Source: Treponema vincentii (GTDB taxonomy: Bacteria; Spirochaetota; Spirochaetia; Treponematales; Treponemataceae). Taken from it: a DNA stretch of 64,000 nt. The notes beneath the pieces are model-generated. The model ran no database searches, had not been told where the DNA came from, and saw nothing but the letters and a program-made list of their open reading frames with translations. Shown in pieces: positions 10,981 to 23,057 of this stretch; position 1 is the first letter of the stretch, and each line of letters opens with the position of its first letter. The DNA lies in the NCBI RefSeq assembly GCF_018336815.1, contig NZ_CP050497.1, positions 2,356,001-2,420,000 on the forward strand, given 5' to 3'. The position numbers and the translations under genes were made by a program.

Positions 10981-12096
10981 CTGAATAATTTTTTCCCCAG
11001 CAACACAATGGATGCGGTAAAGACCATAATATTGGGTACCCACATGGCGGAAGTACCGTTCCAATCAAGCCGTAAACAGAGCGTTTGCCCGCCCATAAAC
11101 AGCGCCCAATATGCAACGGCTATTAAAAGACCTAATACAAAACCAACACCTTGATTATGTACCTTACCGGCACTGCTGATGGCAAAGGCAAGCAATACAA
11201 AAAAGAAGGCGCCGAAAGGAATAGAAAACTTCTTATGCAATTCCATCCAATACAGATTGAGTGTCCGATTATCTTCGTTTTGCGTTTGTTTTTCCTTTAT
11301 ATCTTTATAGAGATCAACAGAGGACATTTCAGAAGGTCCAATCGTATTAAAATAAGAGGACTTAATACTCTTTGCAAGTATGTTGTAGGTTACCGCTTCG
11401 CCATTTACCGCATCATATTTTTTTTTTATCAGAAGGATCTAAGATAAGAAGGTGCGGCAGCGCCATTTTGAGTGACATCACGATTGACGGATCATCGGAC
11501 TTTTCAATCTCGGCAGTCTGTGTGCCAAGTATACGGAATGCTTTATCCGCATTCTTATCAACAATCAAAAGATTATGAATTTTTCCATCCTGTATTAATC
11601 CCGTTACAACAACCGCATTACGATTGCGTTTTACGGAATAAGAAGAAAGCTCCAGCGCAGGGGTTGAGGTTGCAATATCCCAATAGACGCGCCTAAAATT
11701 AACGGCGCTGGCAGGCAGCAATACATCGTTGGTAAAAAAGGAAACAATTGAAACCGCTAAACCGACCAATAACACCGGTAACATTAAAAAGCGAGGCGAA
11801 ATACCCAGTGCGTTCATGGAAAGAAATTCCAAATCACTGACAAAGCGACCGATCCCCATGAGCGTACCGATCAAGGCGGCAAAGGGAGCGGCATTCGCGA
11901 TAACAGCAGGAAGCGAATAGAGCATCAGCAATGCGACATCTTTAAAAGGAGCTTGTTTTGAAAGGACATCTTCCGCCAGCAACAGAATATTATTAACAAA
12001 AAATATAAAGAATAAAAACAAAAAGCAGACAAAAAAGTACAGCAGCATCTCTTTGACAATATATAAAAAAAGCTGCTTTTGTCTTATGCCTATCAT
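10977..12096 (-). pseudogene. LptF/YjgP-like permease (copy 1, frameshifted)
   Basis: Same gene as 40288-41410. The first ~225 residues (from MIGIRQKQLFLYIVKEML) are open in this copy, and the C-terminal ~115 residues are open after an indel region near 11330-11420. This is the better copy for the N-terminal half. Confidence 0.78.
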
Positions 12097-12191
12097 CTTT
12101 TATACCGTTAATCACTGTTATAGGAACAGGGATGTCTCAAAAGTTGGTTACTTTTTCAACATCCTCATGCCCTAATCACCCTTATATCAAT

Positions 12192-12647
12192 TTACGCAAT
12201 GCCGGTAGAGCCATATCCGTTGCAGCCCCGTCCGGTTTTTGAAAGCTCATCGGTTTGTACAAAACTCACCTGAACCGCCTGCGCAACTACGGCTTGTGCA
12301 ATCCTGTCGCCGTTTTGTACGGTAAAAGGTTCGCTGCCGAGGTTTACCAACAGCACGCACAGCTCTCCGCGGTAATCGGAATCAACCGTACCGGGAGTAT
12401 TGAGCACCGTAATACCGTACTTGAGCGCAAGCCCCGACCGCGGACGCACTTGCAGTTCGTACCCCACAGGTAATTCAACAAACAGTCCCGTCGGGATGAG
12501 TTTACGCTCCATCGGGTTCAGCGTTACCGGCTCTGCAAGATACGCATGTAAATCCGCGCCTGCAGAACCGGGTGTTTGATATTCAGGCAGCAAGGCTCCT
12601 TCCTTGAGTACGGAAAAAACCCTTACCGCCCCATCAGCAATACTCAC
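12192..12647 (-). CDS. dut: dUTPase (copy 1)
   Basis: 151 residues, identical product to 41508-41963. GTG start overlapping the pnp stop (GTGA). Confidence 0.92.
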   Translation of the reverse strand: MSIADGAVRVFSVLKEGALLPEYQTPGSAGADLHAYLAEPVTLNPMERKLIPTGLFVELPVGYELQVRPRSGLALKYGITVLNTPGTVDSDYRGELCVLLVNLGSEPFTVQNGDRIAQAVVAQAVQVSFVQTDELSKTGRGCNGYGSTGIA

Positions 12648-14770
12648 CGTTTTTCCTCAGTGAACGGCTTAATGGCTGCCGGTTTTTCCTGCTCTTCACA
12701 GGCATCGATATACGAAAGATTTAAGCGGCCGAGCTTATCGATTTCCAATAGTTTGACGGGTACTTTTTGTCCTTCCTGCAGCACATCGGTAACTTTTTCA
12801 ATGCGGCTGCGCGACAGCTTGGAAATATGACAGAGTCCTTCTTTACCGGGCAGAATTTCGATAAAGGCGCCGAAATCCTTGATGCACTTAACGGTACCTT
12901 CATAAATTCTGCCGACCTCAGGATCTTCCACAATGCCGGTAACCGCAGCCTTGGCACCGAGCGCAGACGAAGAATCCCGCCCGTAGATGGTAACCGTACC
13001 GTCGTTCTCGGTATTGATTGTTACATGGTATTGTTCGGACAGCGCCTTGATAATCTTTCCGCCCGGCCCAATGAGCGCCTGATCTTATCAACCGGAATCT
13101 TGAGTGTTTCAATCCGCGGCGCATACTTGGACACTTGCTCGGAGGGTTTGGAAATAGTCTGATTCATAATGCCGAGAATATGGAGCCGGCCTTTTTTGCC
13201 TGCTCAAGCGCTTTTGCATAATCTCAGCGGAAACGCCGGCGATTTTAATATCCATCTGGAAGCCGGTGATGCCTTCTGCGGTACCGGCAACTTTAAAGTC
13301 CATATCGCCGAGGTGATCTTCTTCGCCCAGAATATCGGAGAGTACCGCAAAGCGGCTTCCATCGGTGATAAGCCCCATTGCAATACCCGCTACCGGTTTT
13401 TCATCGGAACGCCGGCGTGCAGCAGCGAAAGCGTACCGCCGCACACGGTTGCCATTGACGAAGAACCGTTAGATTCCAGAATTTCGGAAACCACTCGGAT
13501 GGTATACGGGAACGCTTCTCTGGACGGAATCATCGGCATCAAGGAGCGGTGCGCAAGGTGCCCGTGCCCGATTTCACGGCGTCCGGTTCCAAGCCGTCCC
13601 ACTTCACCGACCGAATAGGGCGGGAAGTTATAATGCAGGATAAAATTCTCCCGCCGGTCGCCTTCGATATCGTCATACACTTGTTCGTCAAACACGGTAC
13701 CGAGCGTAACAACGGCAAGCGACTGTGTTTCCCCGCGGGTAAAACACCGCAGAACCGTGCGGCCGCGGCAAACTCCGATCTCGCAGGTAATAGGGCGGAT
13801 ATCTTCCAAGCCGCGCCCGTCAACCCGCAAACCTTTTTCCAGTATGTTTTCGCGCAAAAATATGGTATTCCATGTCGTCGAATAAAGCGGCAAAGAGCTT
13901 CGCCTGTGTTTCATCGGCGAGCTGCTCCACATATTCTTCGGCGAGCGCCTTTCTGATAACATCGCAGGCTTCGCGGCGCTCTACCTTGCCCTTTGTATAT
14001 AAGGCTTTGGAAAGTTCGGGGTAGGCCTTTGCGTAAATAGCATCTTTTATTTGCAAGCGTTGCATTCACCGGTGCAAGCGGTAGTTTTTCCTTGCCGCAC
14101 GCCGCGCGAAGCTCATTTTGCAGCGCACAGATCGCTTTGATAAATTCATGCGCTTTTTTTCCAAGGCCTTGAGCATAATCTCTTCCGACACCTCGTGAGC
14201 GCCGCCTTCTACCATCGTAATGCCTTCGGCAGTACCCGCGACAACGATTTCCATATCAGCCTTTTCAATCTGGCTGAACGTCGGATTTATTATAAACTCA
14301 CCGTCGAGGTATGCCACGCGAGCGCCCGCAACCGGCCCGTTAAAGGGAATGTCAGAAATAACAACCGCAGCCGAACTTGCAATAACCGCTAAAATATCCG
14401 GCGGATTGATCATATCCGAGGAAATACAGGTCGGTACAATCTGAATTTCCCGTCCGAATGCTTTTTCAAACAACGGCCGCATCGGACGATCGATGAGCCG
14501 TGAAACTAAAATCTCTTTATCCTTAGGACGGCCTTCACGCTTGATAAAACCGCCCGGTATCTTCCCCGCTGCATAGTATTTTTCATTATAATCGACGGTT
14601 ACCGGTACATAATCGAGTCCCTCAACTGCCGTAGATGACGCACACACCGTTGCCAACACTGCGGTTCCGCTGAATTGCGCATAAATAGCGCCGTTTGCCT
14701 GTTTTGCCAGATGGCCTGTCTCTAAAATTAACTCTTCATTTCCGATCTTATACGTTACTCTCTGTCTCAT
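12644..14770 (-). pseudogene. pnp: Polynucleotide phosphorylase (copy 1, frameshifted)
   Basis: Same gene as 41960-44087. Frame breaks near 13080 (two bases changed in a GCTCCGATC stretch), 13195, 13220, 13400, 13740, 13770, 13860, 14050 and 14155. The C-terminus KPAAIKPFTEEKR is readable here and is lost in copy 2. Confidence 0.85.
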
Positions 14771-14814
14771 AATCTTTCCTTCTATATAATTACAATTCCT
14801 CAAATTACTTTATA

Positions 14815-14849
14815 AAAACGGCTACCTACCCGTTTCCGATAGGTAACCG
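14815..14849 (-). terminator. rpsO-pnp intergenic terminator (copy 1)
   Basis: On the minus strand CGGTTACCTA and TAGGTAGCCG form a 10-bp stem followed by a short T run. Confidence 0.6.
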
Positions 14850-14935
14850 TCTTATGCTGCTTAAATCAATAGCAAGCGCCTCTAAAATTCAAGTGAAATT
14901 TTAAAAAGCCCGTATATGCGTTAAGCAGCCTGATC

Positions 14936-15205
14936 TTACTTACGTAAGCCTAATTCCTTAATGAGGGCACGGTAGCCTTCGAGGTTGGTACGCTTGTAGT
15001 ATTTCAGCAAGCGCCGACGCTGTCCTACCAATACCAAAAGTCCCCGCTGACTGCTCTTATCCTTTTTATTGATTTTGCAGTGCTCGGTGAGCTGGCGGAT
15101 CCTATCGGTCAGCAAGGCAATCTGAACTCTGGTATTGCCCGTATCTTTTTCGTTTGCACCGAATTTCATAACAATCGATGCAGTGTTTTCTTTTGTAAGT
15201 GCCAT
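14936..15205 (-). CDS. rpsO: Ribosomal protein S15 (copy 1)
   Basis: 89 residues, identical product to 44253-44522. Confidence 0.95.
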   Translation of the reverse strand: MALTKENTASIVMKFGANEKDTGNTRVQIALLTDRIRQLTEHCKINKKDKSSQRGLLVLVGQRRRLLKYYKRTNLEGYRALIKELGLRK

Positions 15206-15208
15206 TTC

Positions 15209-16037
15209 TTACTCCTTCCGTATAAATTCCAATTTATGTATCAATGTTCCTGCTGCAGCGGACGGAACCGGCGCTGGGGTCTCTTCGGAAACTTCAAGCA
15301 AAGTATCCGTCACTTTCACCTGTACGGGAATAATCACCCCCGACCGTAAATATGCGCAGGCTGAATACTGTCCGCTCTGTGGGAGAATCTGTGTTACCGC
15401 CGACTTTTCGATAGACCATACAGTGTTCTCTCTCCGCTGGACTATTTTTTCGACATCTAAGAAAAAAGGATACCCGAGAAGGTCTTTTGCAAGGGTAAAA
15501 TCAGCTTGTTCAACGGCCTGCCGTATCGCGCTTGAGCTGATACGCACCTGCCGTGCCGAATAAAGCTGTTCAATGGAATCAAAACAAAAGCCCCTTTCAC
15601 GAGCAAGGCGCTGTAAGTCCCCTACTCCCGTATCGTGGCGATACCCGCAGGTAAAATCACTGCCAACGGCAAGATATTTTATGCAGATAGTTTTTATTAG
15701 TATGTCAAAAAAAACAGCGCCTTTCATTCTAGCAAAATCAGCGGAAAAGTCAATCAGCACCGTAAAGCTAAATCCTTGCTCGGCAAATTTTTGCAGCCTC
15801 ATTTCCAGTGTAGAAACATCGCCTGTATACATGTTGCCTGCCTTAACCGACCGAGGAGAGCGGAAAAAAGTGATGATTCCTGCGGGGATACCCTTACGCT
15901 GCGCAGCCTTCAACACCGCCGATAAGATACGCTCGTGCCCGCGGTGCGGCTCCGTCAAACCCGCCTATCGAAATAGCGGAACCTTGCGGATATATGTTTT
16001 CTTCTTTTATTAAATCATCCCAATAGATAATCTTCAT
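15209..16037 (-). pseudogene. ribF: RibF-type FAD synthetase (copy 1, near-intact)
   Basis: Same gene as 44526-45355. The reading frame is open from the stop to about 15958; an indel in the GGCTCCGTC stretch near 15950 breaks the first ~26 codons. The C-terminal half is better here than in copy 2. Confidence 0.82.
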
Positions 16038-16050
16038 CACTCCAGCCTAT

Positions 16051-16123
16051 CAGGGTAAACGTATCAGATTCTTTGTGATATACACCGCACGAATCAATTT
16101 ACGCATCTGATGCGTTTACCCTG
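16051..16123. other. 19-bp inverted repeat between truB and ribF (copy 1)
   Basis: CAGGGTAAACGTATCAGAT (16051-16069) pairs with 16105-16123 at 18 of 19 positions, the remaining one being a G-T wobble. The loop is about 35 nt. Confidence 0.75.
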
Positions 16124-16136
16124 CCCCTGTTAAATA

Positions 16137-17295
16137 CTATTTGATAATGAAACCGGTTGCCGTTTTTGTGATCAAACCTGCGCAACGTCCTTCGTAAAAC
16201 ACTGCGATAGTTCCGCCGTCCGCAAGCGGCTGCGCACCGGTAAACCAGTGCCTACTGATGGGCTTCCCGTTCATAAATGCAGGATAATATTTTGCTTGAA
16301 GTTCCGCCGTCTGAAAATGTATAGCACGGCTAATCGCTTCGCTTAAAGGTAGCGCAGCTTGCCTTACCTCTTCTTCGGTAACCGAATACGATGCAGGCGG
16401 CGAATCCGGCACGTACGCTCCACACTGCCCTACCCTTCTATCATAGACGGATTTCGGCGCTGCGCGGGTTGAATCCGCATCTGCCGCATTCACCGCAGCG
16501 CTCCCGAACGGCTGCAGCGCCGAAAAGCCTGCCGCCTGTTCAAGGGTAAACGGCCCGACTGCCGTTCTTCGAAGCGCATAGACATACGCGGCAGAACCGC
16601 ATCGATGGGCAATATCCCGCACCAATGAGCGGATATACGTCCCCTTGGAACAGCGCACGCACAGCACGGCGCCAAGGACTTTTTGAACTGCGACCGCTTC
16701 GGATTTTTCGGCGCCTAATCCTTTTTGAACCGTACTCAATGCGGCTACATTATCGCCGGAATGGTCGGCGCCTGTATCCGCACCGAAATTTTCAGCCCTC
16801 GTATCAGTGTCCGGGGCATAAAAAACTTCTTCAATATCGATGCTATAGACGGTAACGGTTCGAGGCGGAACGGTTACCGCTTCTCCGCGCCGTATTCTAT
16901 CGGAAAGTCGCTCCCCCGCCTGCTTTACCGCCGAATAAACAGGCGGCACTTGCTCGATGGTTCCGGTCAGCTGCTTGATTGCCGCAATAAAGTCGGCATA
17001 CACCGGAAGCGGCTTTTCGGCGATGACGGTGCCTTCGGGGTCAAGCGTATCGGTTTCTTTTCCAAAATAGAACAGCACGCGGTAGGTTTTATCGAAATCC
17101 GTGATATACGGCACCAGTTTGGTTAATCTCCCCGAAAGCAATACGAGTAAACCGTCGGCAAAGCTGTCGAGCGTGCCGGTGTGCCCTACTTTCTTAGTGC
17201 CGAGCGCATGCTTTTACCTGCCAGAGGGAGGTAAAACTGGTTATACCGGACGGTTTTGCAAAGGGGATAATAAATTGAGGTTCACTCTTGGGCAT
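16137..17295 (-). pseudogene. truB: tRNA pseudouridine-55 synthase TruB (copy 1, frameshifted)
   Basis: Same gene as 45455-46612. The single break is an extra T near 17214; the remaining ~334 codons to the C-terminus TATGFIIK are open, making this the better copy for the C-terminal part. Confidence 0.85.
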
Positions 17296-17659
17296 TGTTC
17301 CCGAATCCGACGCGGCTTTTAAGGCTTCAAGCTTTTTTTACCATATTAAAGCCTTCTTCGATGCTTTCGTCATAGATAAAAGTAAACTGAGGACACTGAT
17401 GGATATGCAGTTTTTTTGCCAAGTTCGTGCGGATAAATCCCGCCGCGTTTTCCAATCCCCTGACACCCTGCTTTGTCTTGTGCGCATCCATAAAGCTGGA
17501 AACGTACACCTTTGCATACGCAAGATCGCCGGACACTTCCACCCTGTTTATCGAAAGAAAGTTGGAAACGCGCGGGTCTTTTATCTTTCCCGAAAAAATC
17601 AGCTGAGAAATTTCCTCGCGGATTTGCTCTGCGAGTTTATCCAAACGGAACTCACTCAT
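17282..17659 (-). pseudogene. rbfA: Ribosome-binding factor A (copy 1, frameshifted near the C-terminus)
   Basis: Same gene as 46599-46976. It is open for about 108 codons and then disturbed by an extra T near 17335 and a missing G near 17301. Confidence 0.85.
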
Positions 17660-20369
17660 TCGGCTGCTTCTCCGTGATCGCCGGTATGGGCTTCGGGCGC
17701 TTCATAATGCTGCGTATCCGCCAACTTGCGTGCCACCTCAACGGTTTCGATAATCTCAAGCTGGTCGCCGACCTTTATATCGTTGAAGTTCTCAAGCGCA
17801 ATACCGCATTCGTAACCTGCAGCCACTTCTTTGACGTCATCCTTAAACCGGCGCAAGGACGCAAGCTTACCTGAGAACACCACAATACCGTCCCTGATAA
17901 GATGAACCGTACTGCTCCGTTTTACCGTACCTTCAAGCACGTAAGAACCGGCGATATTACCGACCTTAGGTACCTTAATGACGCTGCGGATTTCAGCCAT
18001 ACCGATAACGTTTTCTTTAATATCGGGACTGAGCATTCCTTCCATAGCCTGTTGAATTTCTTCAACGGCTTTATAGATAACGTTATACTTGCGGATATCG
18101 ACTTTTTCCTGCTCTGCAAGCGCCTTTGCCTGTGATGTGGGGCGGACATTGAAGCCGATAATAATCGCATTGGAATCCGCTGCGGCAAGCATAACATCGG
18201 AGTCATTGATAGCGCCGGCAGAAGCATGGATAACATTCAAGCGTATTATTTTTTGGTAGACAGCTTTTCAAGCGACTGCTTTAAGGCCTCTACCGAACCC
18301 TGCACATCACCTTTGATAATTACTTTGAGTTCAAGGACTTCGCCGTCGGTAATCGTTTCATACAGATTATCGAGCGTTACCTTCTTCACATTGCGAGAGT
18401 CTTCAAACCGCTTGAGCTCCTGCCGTTTTAACGAAATCTGACGAGCCATACGCTCAGATTCGGTTACTTGGAAAGGATCCCCTGCATTGGGCATTCCTTC
18501 AAGTCCTAAAATCTCTACCGGCATACTCGGTGTCGCTTCGTCAATCTTTTCGCCTTTGTCGTTAAAGATAGCGCGGACACGCCCCGAATACACACCTGCC
18601 ACATAGGGATCGCCGGTATGGAGCGTTCCACGTTGTACGATAATCGTTGCGACAACACCGCGCCCGTGATCGATCTTTGATTCAATAACCTTTCCTTCCG
18701 CGCGGCAATCGTAATTTGCCTTTAACTCCAGCACTTCCGCCTGCAACAGAATTGCATCGAGCAGGTCGTCGATACCTTTTTTCTGCAAGGCTGAAATAGG
18801 AACGTATATCGTGTCTCCACCCCATTCTTCGGCAACAAGGCCGAGTTCACCAAGGCGGGTCTTTATCTTATCGGGGTTCGCTTCCGGTTTATCGACCTTA
18901 TTGATTGCAACGATAATCGGAACCTTTGCATCCTTTGCGTGGTTCAGCGCTTCAATCGTCTGAGGCATAACGCCGTCATCGGCTGCGACTACCAACACGA
19001 CGATATCGGTAACCTCAGCGCCACGCGCGCGCATCATCGTAAATGCCTCATGGCCGGGCGTATCGAGGAAGGTGATATTTCCCTTGGGGGTAGACACCAT
19101 ATAAGCGCCGATATGCTGAGTAATGCCGCCGAACTCCTGTGCAGTAGTAATTGGTACTGCGGATAGCGTCGAGTGTTTTGGTCTTACCGTGGTCTACATG
19201 TCCCATAATAGTAACAACCGGCGGCCGCGTCAGCAGCTCGGCATCTTCATCACTCACAGTCTCGATAATGGTTTCATCATAGAGGCTGACGATTTTAACA
19301 TCGCATTCGTATTCCGAAGCAAGGATGGTTGCAGTGTCCGCATCAATGGACTGATTCATCGTTACCATCATGCCCATTTCCATTAGTTTGCCGATAAGTT
19401 CAGAGGCTTTAAGGTTCATCTTCCGAGCTAACTCCGCAACGGAAATGGATTCCATCATCTCGATGCTCTTAGGAACGGCGCTTACCTTTTCTTTAGCCTT
19501 CTTCTTTGCTGCAGTAGCTTCTCTTCAAAGAATTCGCTCTCCTGATCCTTGCGTGAATAAGTCTTTTTGCCCTTAAACGCTTTTTTAGTATTCTGTTTGT
19601 TGGTTTCAAGCGGCATCGGGCTTGACATCGGCCGACCGCCGCCGCCTCTATTCTGTCCGCCTTGGAAACCGGGCTTATTGAAACCGCCTGTACGCGGTCT
19701 ATCTGACGAATAGCCGCCCATGCGGCCTCCGCGATTGTTCTCACCGCGTCCATCTTGCTGCGTTCGCCCCTGTCCGCCTGCAAAACCGGACTTATGCCGA
19801 TTCCCTTGGTTACCGAAACGGCTAACCGGTTTTGAGCCGCCCGCGAGATTCCCCGCGCGCCTATCAGGGCGTTTGCTGCTTAAATCCAGCGAACGGATTT
19901 GATTTTTATTATCCGATTGCGTCTGTTGAGTCTGAGATTGGGTTTCGGCACTCTCTCTCCGTATCGGTTTTTCATGCCGGTTCTTATCATAGCGCTCTGT
20001 GCGTTCGCCGCTGTGCTTTTGTACACGTCGGTTTTCTTCATTCTGTGCATACCCTGAATTTTTTCGTTCCGAAGCCTGCGCAGGATGCTCCGCCGTTTTT
20101 TTCAGCTGAGCGGAATGATCCGTAGGAGTCGAAGATACAACAGGGCGCCGCTTCTGCTCACCGGCAGGTCGATTCCCTGCAGTGTTTGATGGGGCGGAAT
20201 TCGACGCGGGATGCGCCACCGGCTTGAGCTTACGCTTTATGGTTCGTACCGGTCTCTGCTCTGCAGTTTGCTGTACCTGAGGCTGAGCTACCGGCGTCGA
20301 AGCCGGTTCAGGCCTTGCCTTTTTGAGAATAACTTTTTGTTCCTGAGTATTTTCGATACCTTCTGCCAT
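17656..20369 (-). pseudogene. infB: Translation initiation factor IF-2 (copy 1, frameshifted)
   Basis: Same gene as 46973-49683. The N-terminal ~300 codons are intact here and broken in copy 2. Breaks lie near 18247, 19148 and 19512. The two copies together give a complete protein. Confidence 0.88.
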
Positions 20370-20376
20370 ACAACTC

Positions 20377-21837
20377 CTATTCTTCGTCCTCATATTCAAA
20401 ACTTAAACCGACACCACAGCTAGGACAGACTGTCATATCGATCGTAATCGGCGCCCCACATTCGGGACATTCGTATACTTCTTCTTCCGCATCTTCAATA
20501 GGCGCAGACATTGTTTGATTTTCAGGCTGTGTTTCCTGCTCCGGCGCTTGATTTTCATCAACAATCTCAAATGCTTCGTTGATTAACGCCTCAAGAGTAT
20601 TAACTTTTTCTTCCGACATACCGGGAAGCGCACAAAGTTCTTGATGCGGAGCATCCAAGAACTGCTCAACTGTTTCAATATGATTCTCATGCAAGAGCGC
20701 CAAAACATCGGGGTCAATCCCCTCAACTTCCGTCAGCAAAATAGCCTCATCATTGAACAGCTCTTCTGCCGCCTTACGAGTCTCGGCGTGAATATCCATC
20801 TCTTGGAACTGTTTTTCTGTTTTGACGTCGATACTCCAATCCGCCAGCCGGTTTGCCAACCGGACATTCAAGCCTTGCTTTCCAATGGCAATTGAAAGCT
20901 GACTCTCCGCAACAACGGCAAGCGCCGTACGCTTTTCCGTATCAAGAATAACAACATCTAATACCTCGGCGGGAGAGAGAGCATTGGCAATAAATACTGC
21001 CGGATCGCTTGAATACTCAAGCACATCGATTTTTTCTCCCTCCAACTCGGTAATAATCGTCTGAATACGAGCGCCTTTTGGACCGACACAGGCGCCGACG
21101 GGATCTACATCCTCCCTATGAGAGATAACAGCGACCTTTGTCCGGTAACCGGGTTCACGGACAATTTTGTACAATTCAACAATATTATCGTAAATTTCAG
21201 GAACCTCAAGCTCCATTAAACGGCGCACAAAATCGGGGTCGGTACGAGACAGGATAAGCTGTACGACATTCGATTGCCGGTGTTTTTTTACTTCCTTTAT
21301 AAGCGCTTTTATTCTATCGTTCGGATGATATATTTCCTGAGGCAGCTGAAATTTCCGCGGCAAAAGACCTTCGACTTTTCCGAGATCGACATAAATATTA
21401 TCGTTTTTCTTCCGTTGATAATAGCCGATGATAATCTCGCCCTCTTTCGCCTTATACTCGGAATAAATGCTGTCCTTTTGGATTTCTCTCGTGGATTGAT
21501 GCACGCGCTGTACACCCGCTTGAATCGAACCGCGCTTAAAATCCTTAGGATCCAGCTCAAAAAGGAGTTCATCACCGAGTTCGCAGTCAGGAGCAAGTTT
21601 TGTTGCCTCTTCTATGTCTACCTCAAGCACGGGGTTCACAACATCATCAACGATCTTTTTACGTGCATAGATATTTACTGCATCATCACCGATAATAACA
21701 ACTGCATTCGCATCGGTTTTAAAGGCTGTTTTGTATGCAGCTTTTAATGTTTGTTCAACAATTTTAAATGCAAGATCTTCATCCAGTTCTTTTTCTAACG
21801 CGAATTTACGGACGTCTTCAATTTTTACCCCAGCCAT
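20377..21837 (-). CDS. nusA: Transcription factor NusA with C-terminal zinc ribbon (copy 1, intact)
   Basis: 486 residues, unbroken. The ATG at 21837 is preceded by AGGAG. Domain order: NusA N-terminal RNAP-binding domain (1-~125), S1 (~130-200), two KH domains (~205-340), helix-hairpin-helix-rich region (~350-430), then an acidic linker and a zinc ribbon with CPEC and CPSC knuckles (~455-475). Role: elongation, pausing, termination and antitermination with RNA polymerase. Copy 2 differs by two frameshifts in its first ~60 codons. The gene lies between rimP (9-nt gap) and infB. Confidence 0.93.
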   Translation of the reverse strand: MAGVKIEDVRKFALEKELDEDLAFKIVEQTLKAAYKTAFKTDANAVVIIGDDAVNIYARKKIVDDVVNPVLEVDIEEATKLAPDCELGDELLFELDPKDFKRGSIQAGVQRVHQSTREIQKDSIYSEYKAKEGEIIIGYYQRKKNDNIYVDLGKVEGLLPRKFQLPQEIYHPNDRIKALIKEVKKHRQSNVVQLILSRTDPDFVRRLMELEVPEIYDNIVELYKIVREPGYRTKVAVISHREDVDPVGACVGPKGARIQTIITELEGEKIDVLEYSSDPAVFIANALSPAEVLDVVILDTEKRTALAVVAESQLSIAIGKQGLNVRLANRLADWSIDVKTEKQFQEMDIHAETRKAAEELFNDEAILLTEVEGIDPDVLALLHENHIETVEQFLDAPHQELCALPGMSEEKVNTLEALINEAFEIVDENQAPEQETQPENQTMSAPIEDAEEEVYECPECGAPITIDMTVCPSCGVGLSFEYEDEE

Positions 21838-21846
21838 CACGACTCC

Positions 21847-22295
21847 TTAGATCTTATTCAATTTCGCTTTTTTTATATCCGCATACCGGATATTTCTTTG
21901 CCCGCCGGAACTATTTAAACAGAGACCCGTCGAATCCGCAGCCAGCAATTCTCCCTCAAGCCAATCGGGACAGGAAACTTCCAATACCTTTATATTTTCT
22001 CCAATAAAGGCTTGAAATTCCGCTGCATTTTTTATTACTCTGTTAAGCCCCGGAGAGCTTACTTCCATTTGAATATCCTGAGAATTGAGCAAAACCTCTG
22101 CACGCGATAATAACGCTCGATGTACCTTTGAGCAATCGTCAATTCCAACTCCATTTTTACTGTAGATAACGGCCTTTACCAGCCACATTGTTTTTGATGA
22201 ACAATCTGCAAATCAACCAATTTATATCCGAGACCGGTAACCAGTTGTTCATAATCGGTAAAATACGGAACGGTTTCTTTTTGCACATATTCCAT
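21847..22295 (-). pseudogene. rimP: Ribosome maturation factor RimP (copy 1, frameshifted)
   Basis: Same gene as 51163-51612, with one T missing near 22190. Otherwise identical. Confidence 0.85.
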
Positions 22296-22321
22296 TGCAT
22301 CAACTCCCGTAAACAAAAAAA

Positions 22322-22338
22322 GAGCCGTTTGAACGACT
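22322..22338 (-). terminator. Leader attenuator hairpin before rimP (copy 1)
   Basis: GAGTCGT/ACGGCTC stem followed by T7 on the minus strand, between the promoter (22377-22405) and the rimP ATG. Confidence 0.55.
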
Positions 22339-22376
22339 CCTGCCTAGACTTATAAGGATAATAAAGTTCTTTATGG

Positions 22377-22405
22377 ATAGTACCATAAAGAAAAAGTTTA
22401 TGCAA
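22377..22405 (-). promoter_or_regulatory. Promoter of rimP-nusA-infB (copy 1)
   Basis: TTGCAT (22400-22405), 17 nt, TACTAT (22377-22382) on the minus strand. Confidence 0.55.
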
Positions 22406-22511
22406 GCCATAGGTTTCCGCCTGTATCGATGCCGGTAGCCAGTCAATCGGCTAAAACCAACGCTGCCAAGACATACCCTACGCCAAGGCAGCAAGCATAA
22501 CGCCAAGCCCG

Positions 22512-23057
22512 TTATTCCAGCAATCGCCGGGCGCGGCGCTGTAGTGCACCCTGTTTTTCGTCTTGTGCGATAGCTTCTACTAAGGCGCGGGCGTCCGCGG
22601 AAGCATTTGTCTTAAACATATCAAGCCCGATGCTTTTGGTTAACACATCATCGCTCTGTAAAAAAGCTTTGCAAATTTCCGTCGTTGCAGTATTTTCGAT
22701 TTTTTTTGCAATTTCTTTACCGAATTCATACCGCAGTTTCTTTTTGCTTGTTGTCCGTTACGGTTCCCAGCACCACCGTATCCAAATCAGCGGCAAGCGC
22801 CGTAGAATTGTGCTTTAACGCCGCGCTGAGATTGTAATCCGTAATTTTTCGCTCTTTTTAGCATCGCGGAATGTTTCGGCAAGCCATGCATTACCTTCTG
22901 CCGTATTCAGCACAGCCAGCGTTTCTACCGCTGCAAACCGAACCGCATCCGTCGGGTCATACTTTGCGCGGTATAACACGCTACGGCGCTGCTTCCTGCA
23001 TCTTTGTCTTTTGTACGGTTTTAAAGCTTCGAGCCGAACCTTATAATAGCTGTCTTT
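22512..23057 (-). pseudogene. HEAT-repeat protein, C-terminal remnant at the repeat junction
   Basis: C-terminal ~180 codons of the gene at 51829-53214, carrying several indels. It ends where copy 1 stops at 23057, and the next base belongs to an unrelated membrane-sensor gene. It has no start of its own. Confidence 0.85.

Larger units (their letters stand above)
1..23057. repeat. Large direct repeat, copy 1
   Basis: The stretch matches 29341-52371 in order and orientation, from inside the DUF3798 lipoprotein gene to inside the HEAT-repeat gene. It is about 26 nt longer than copy 2. Almost all differences I can see are homopolymer length changes, the largest being G14 at 2346 against G6 at 31677. 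Homology stops at 23057, after the shared bases CTGTCTTT. The left end is cut by the window edge, so the true repeat may begin further upstream. Confidence 0.97.
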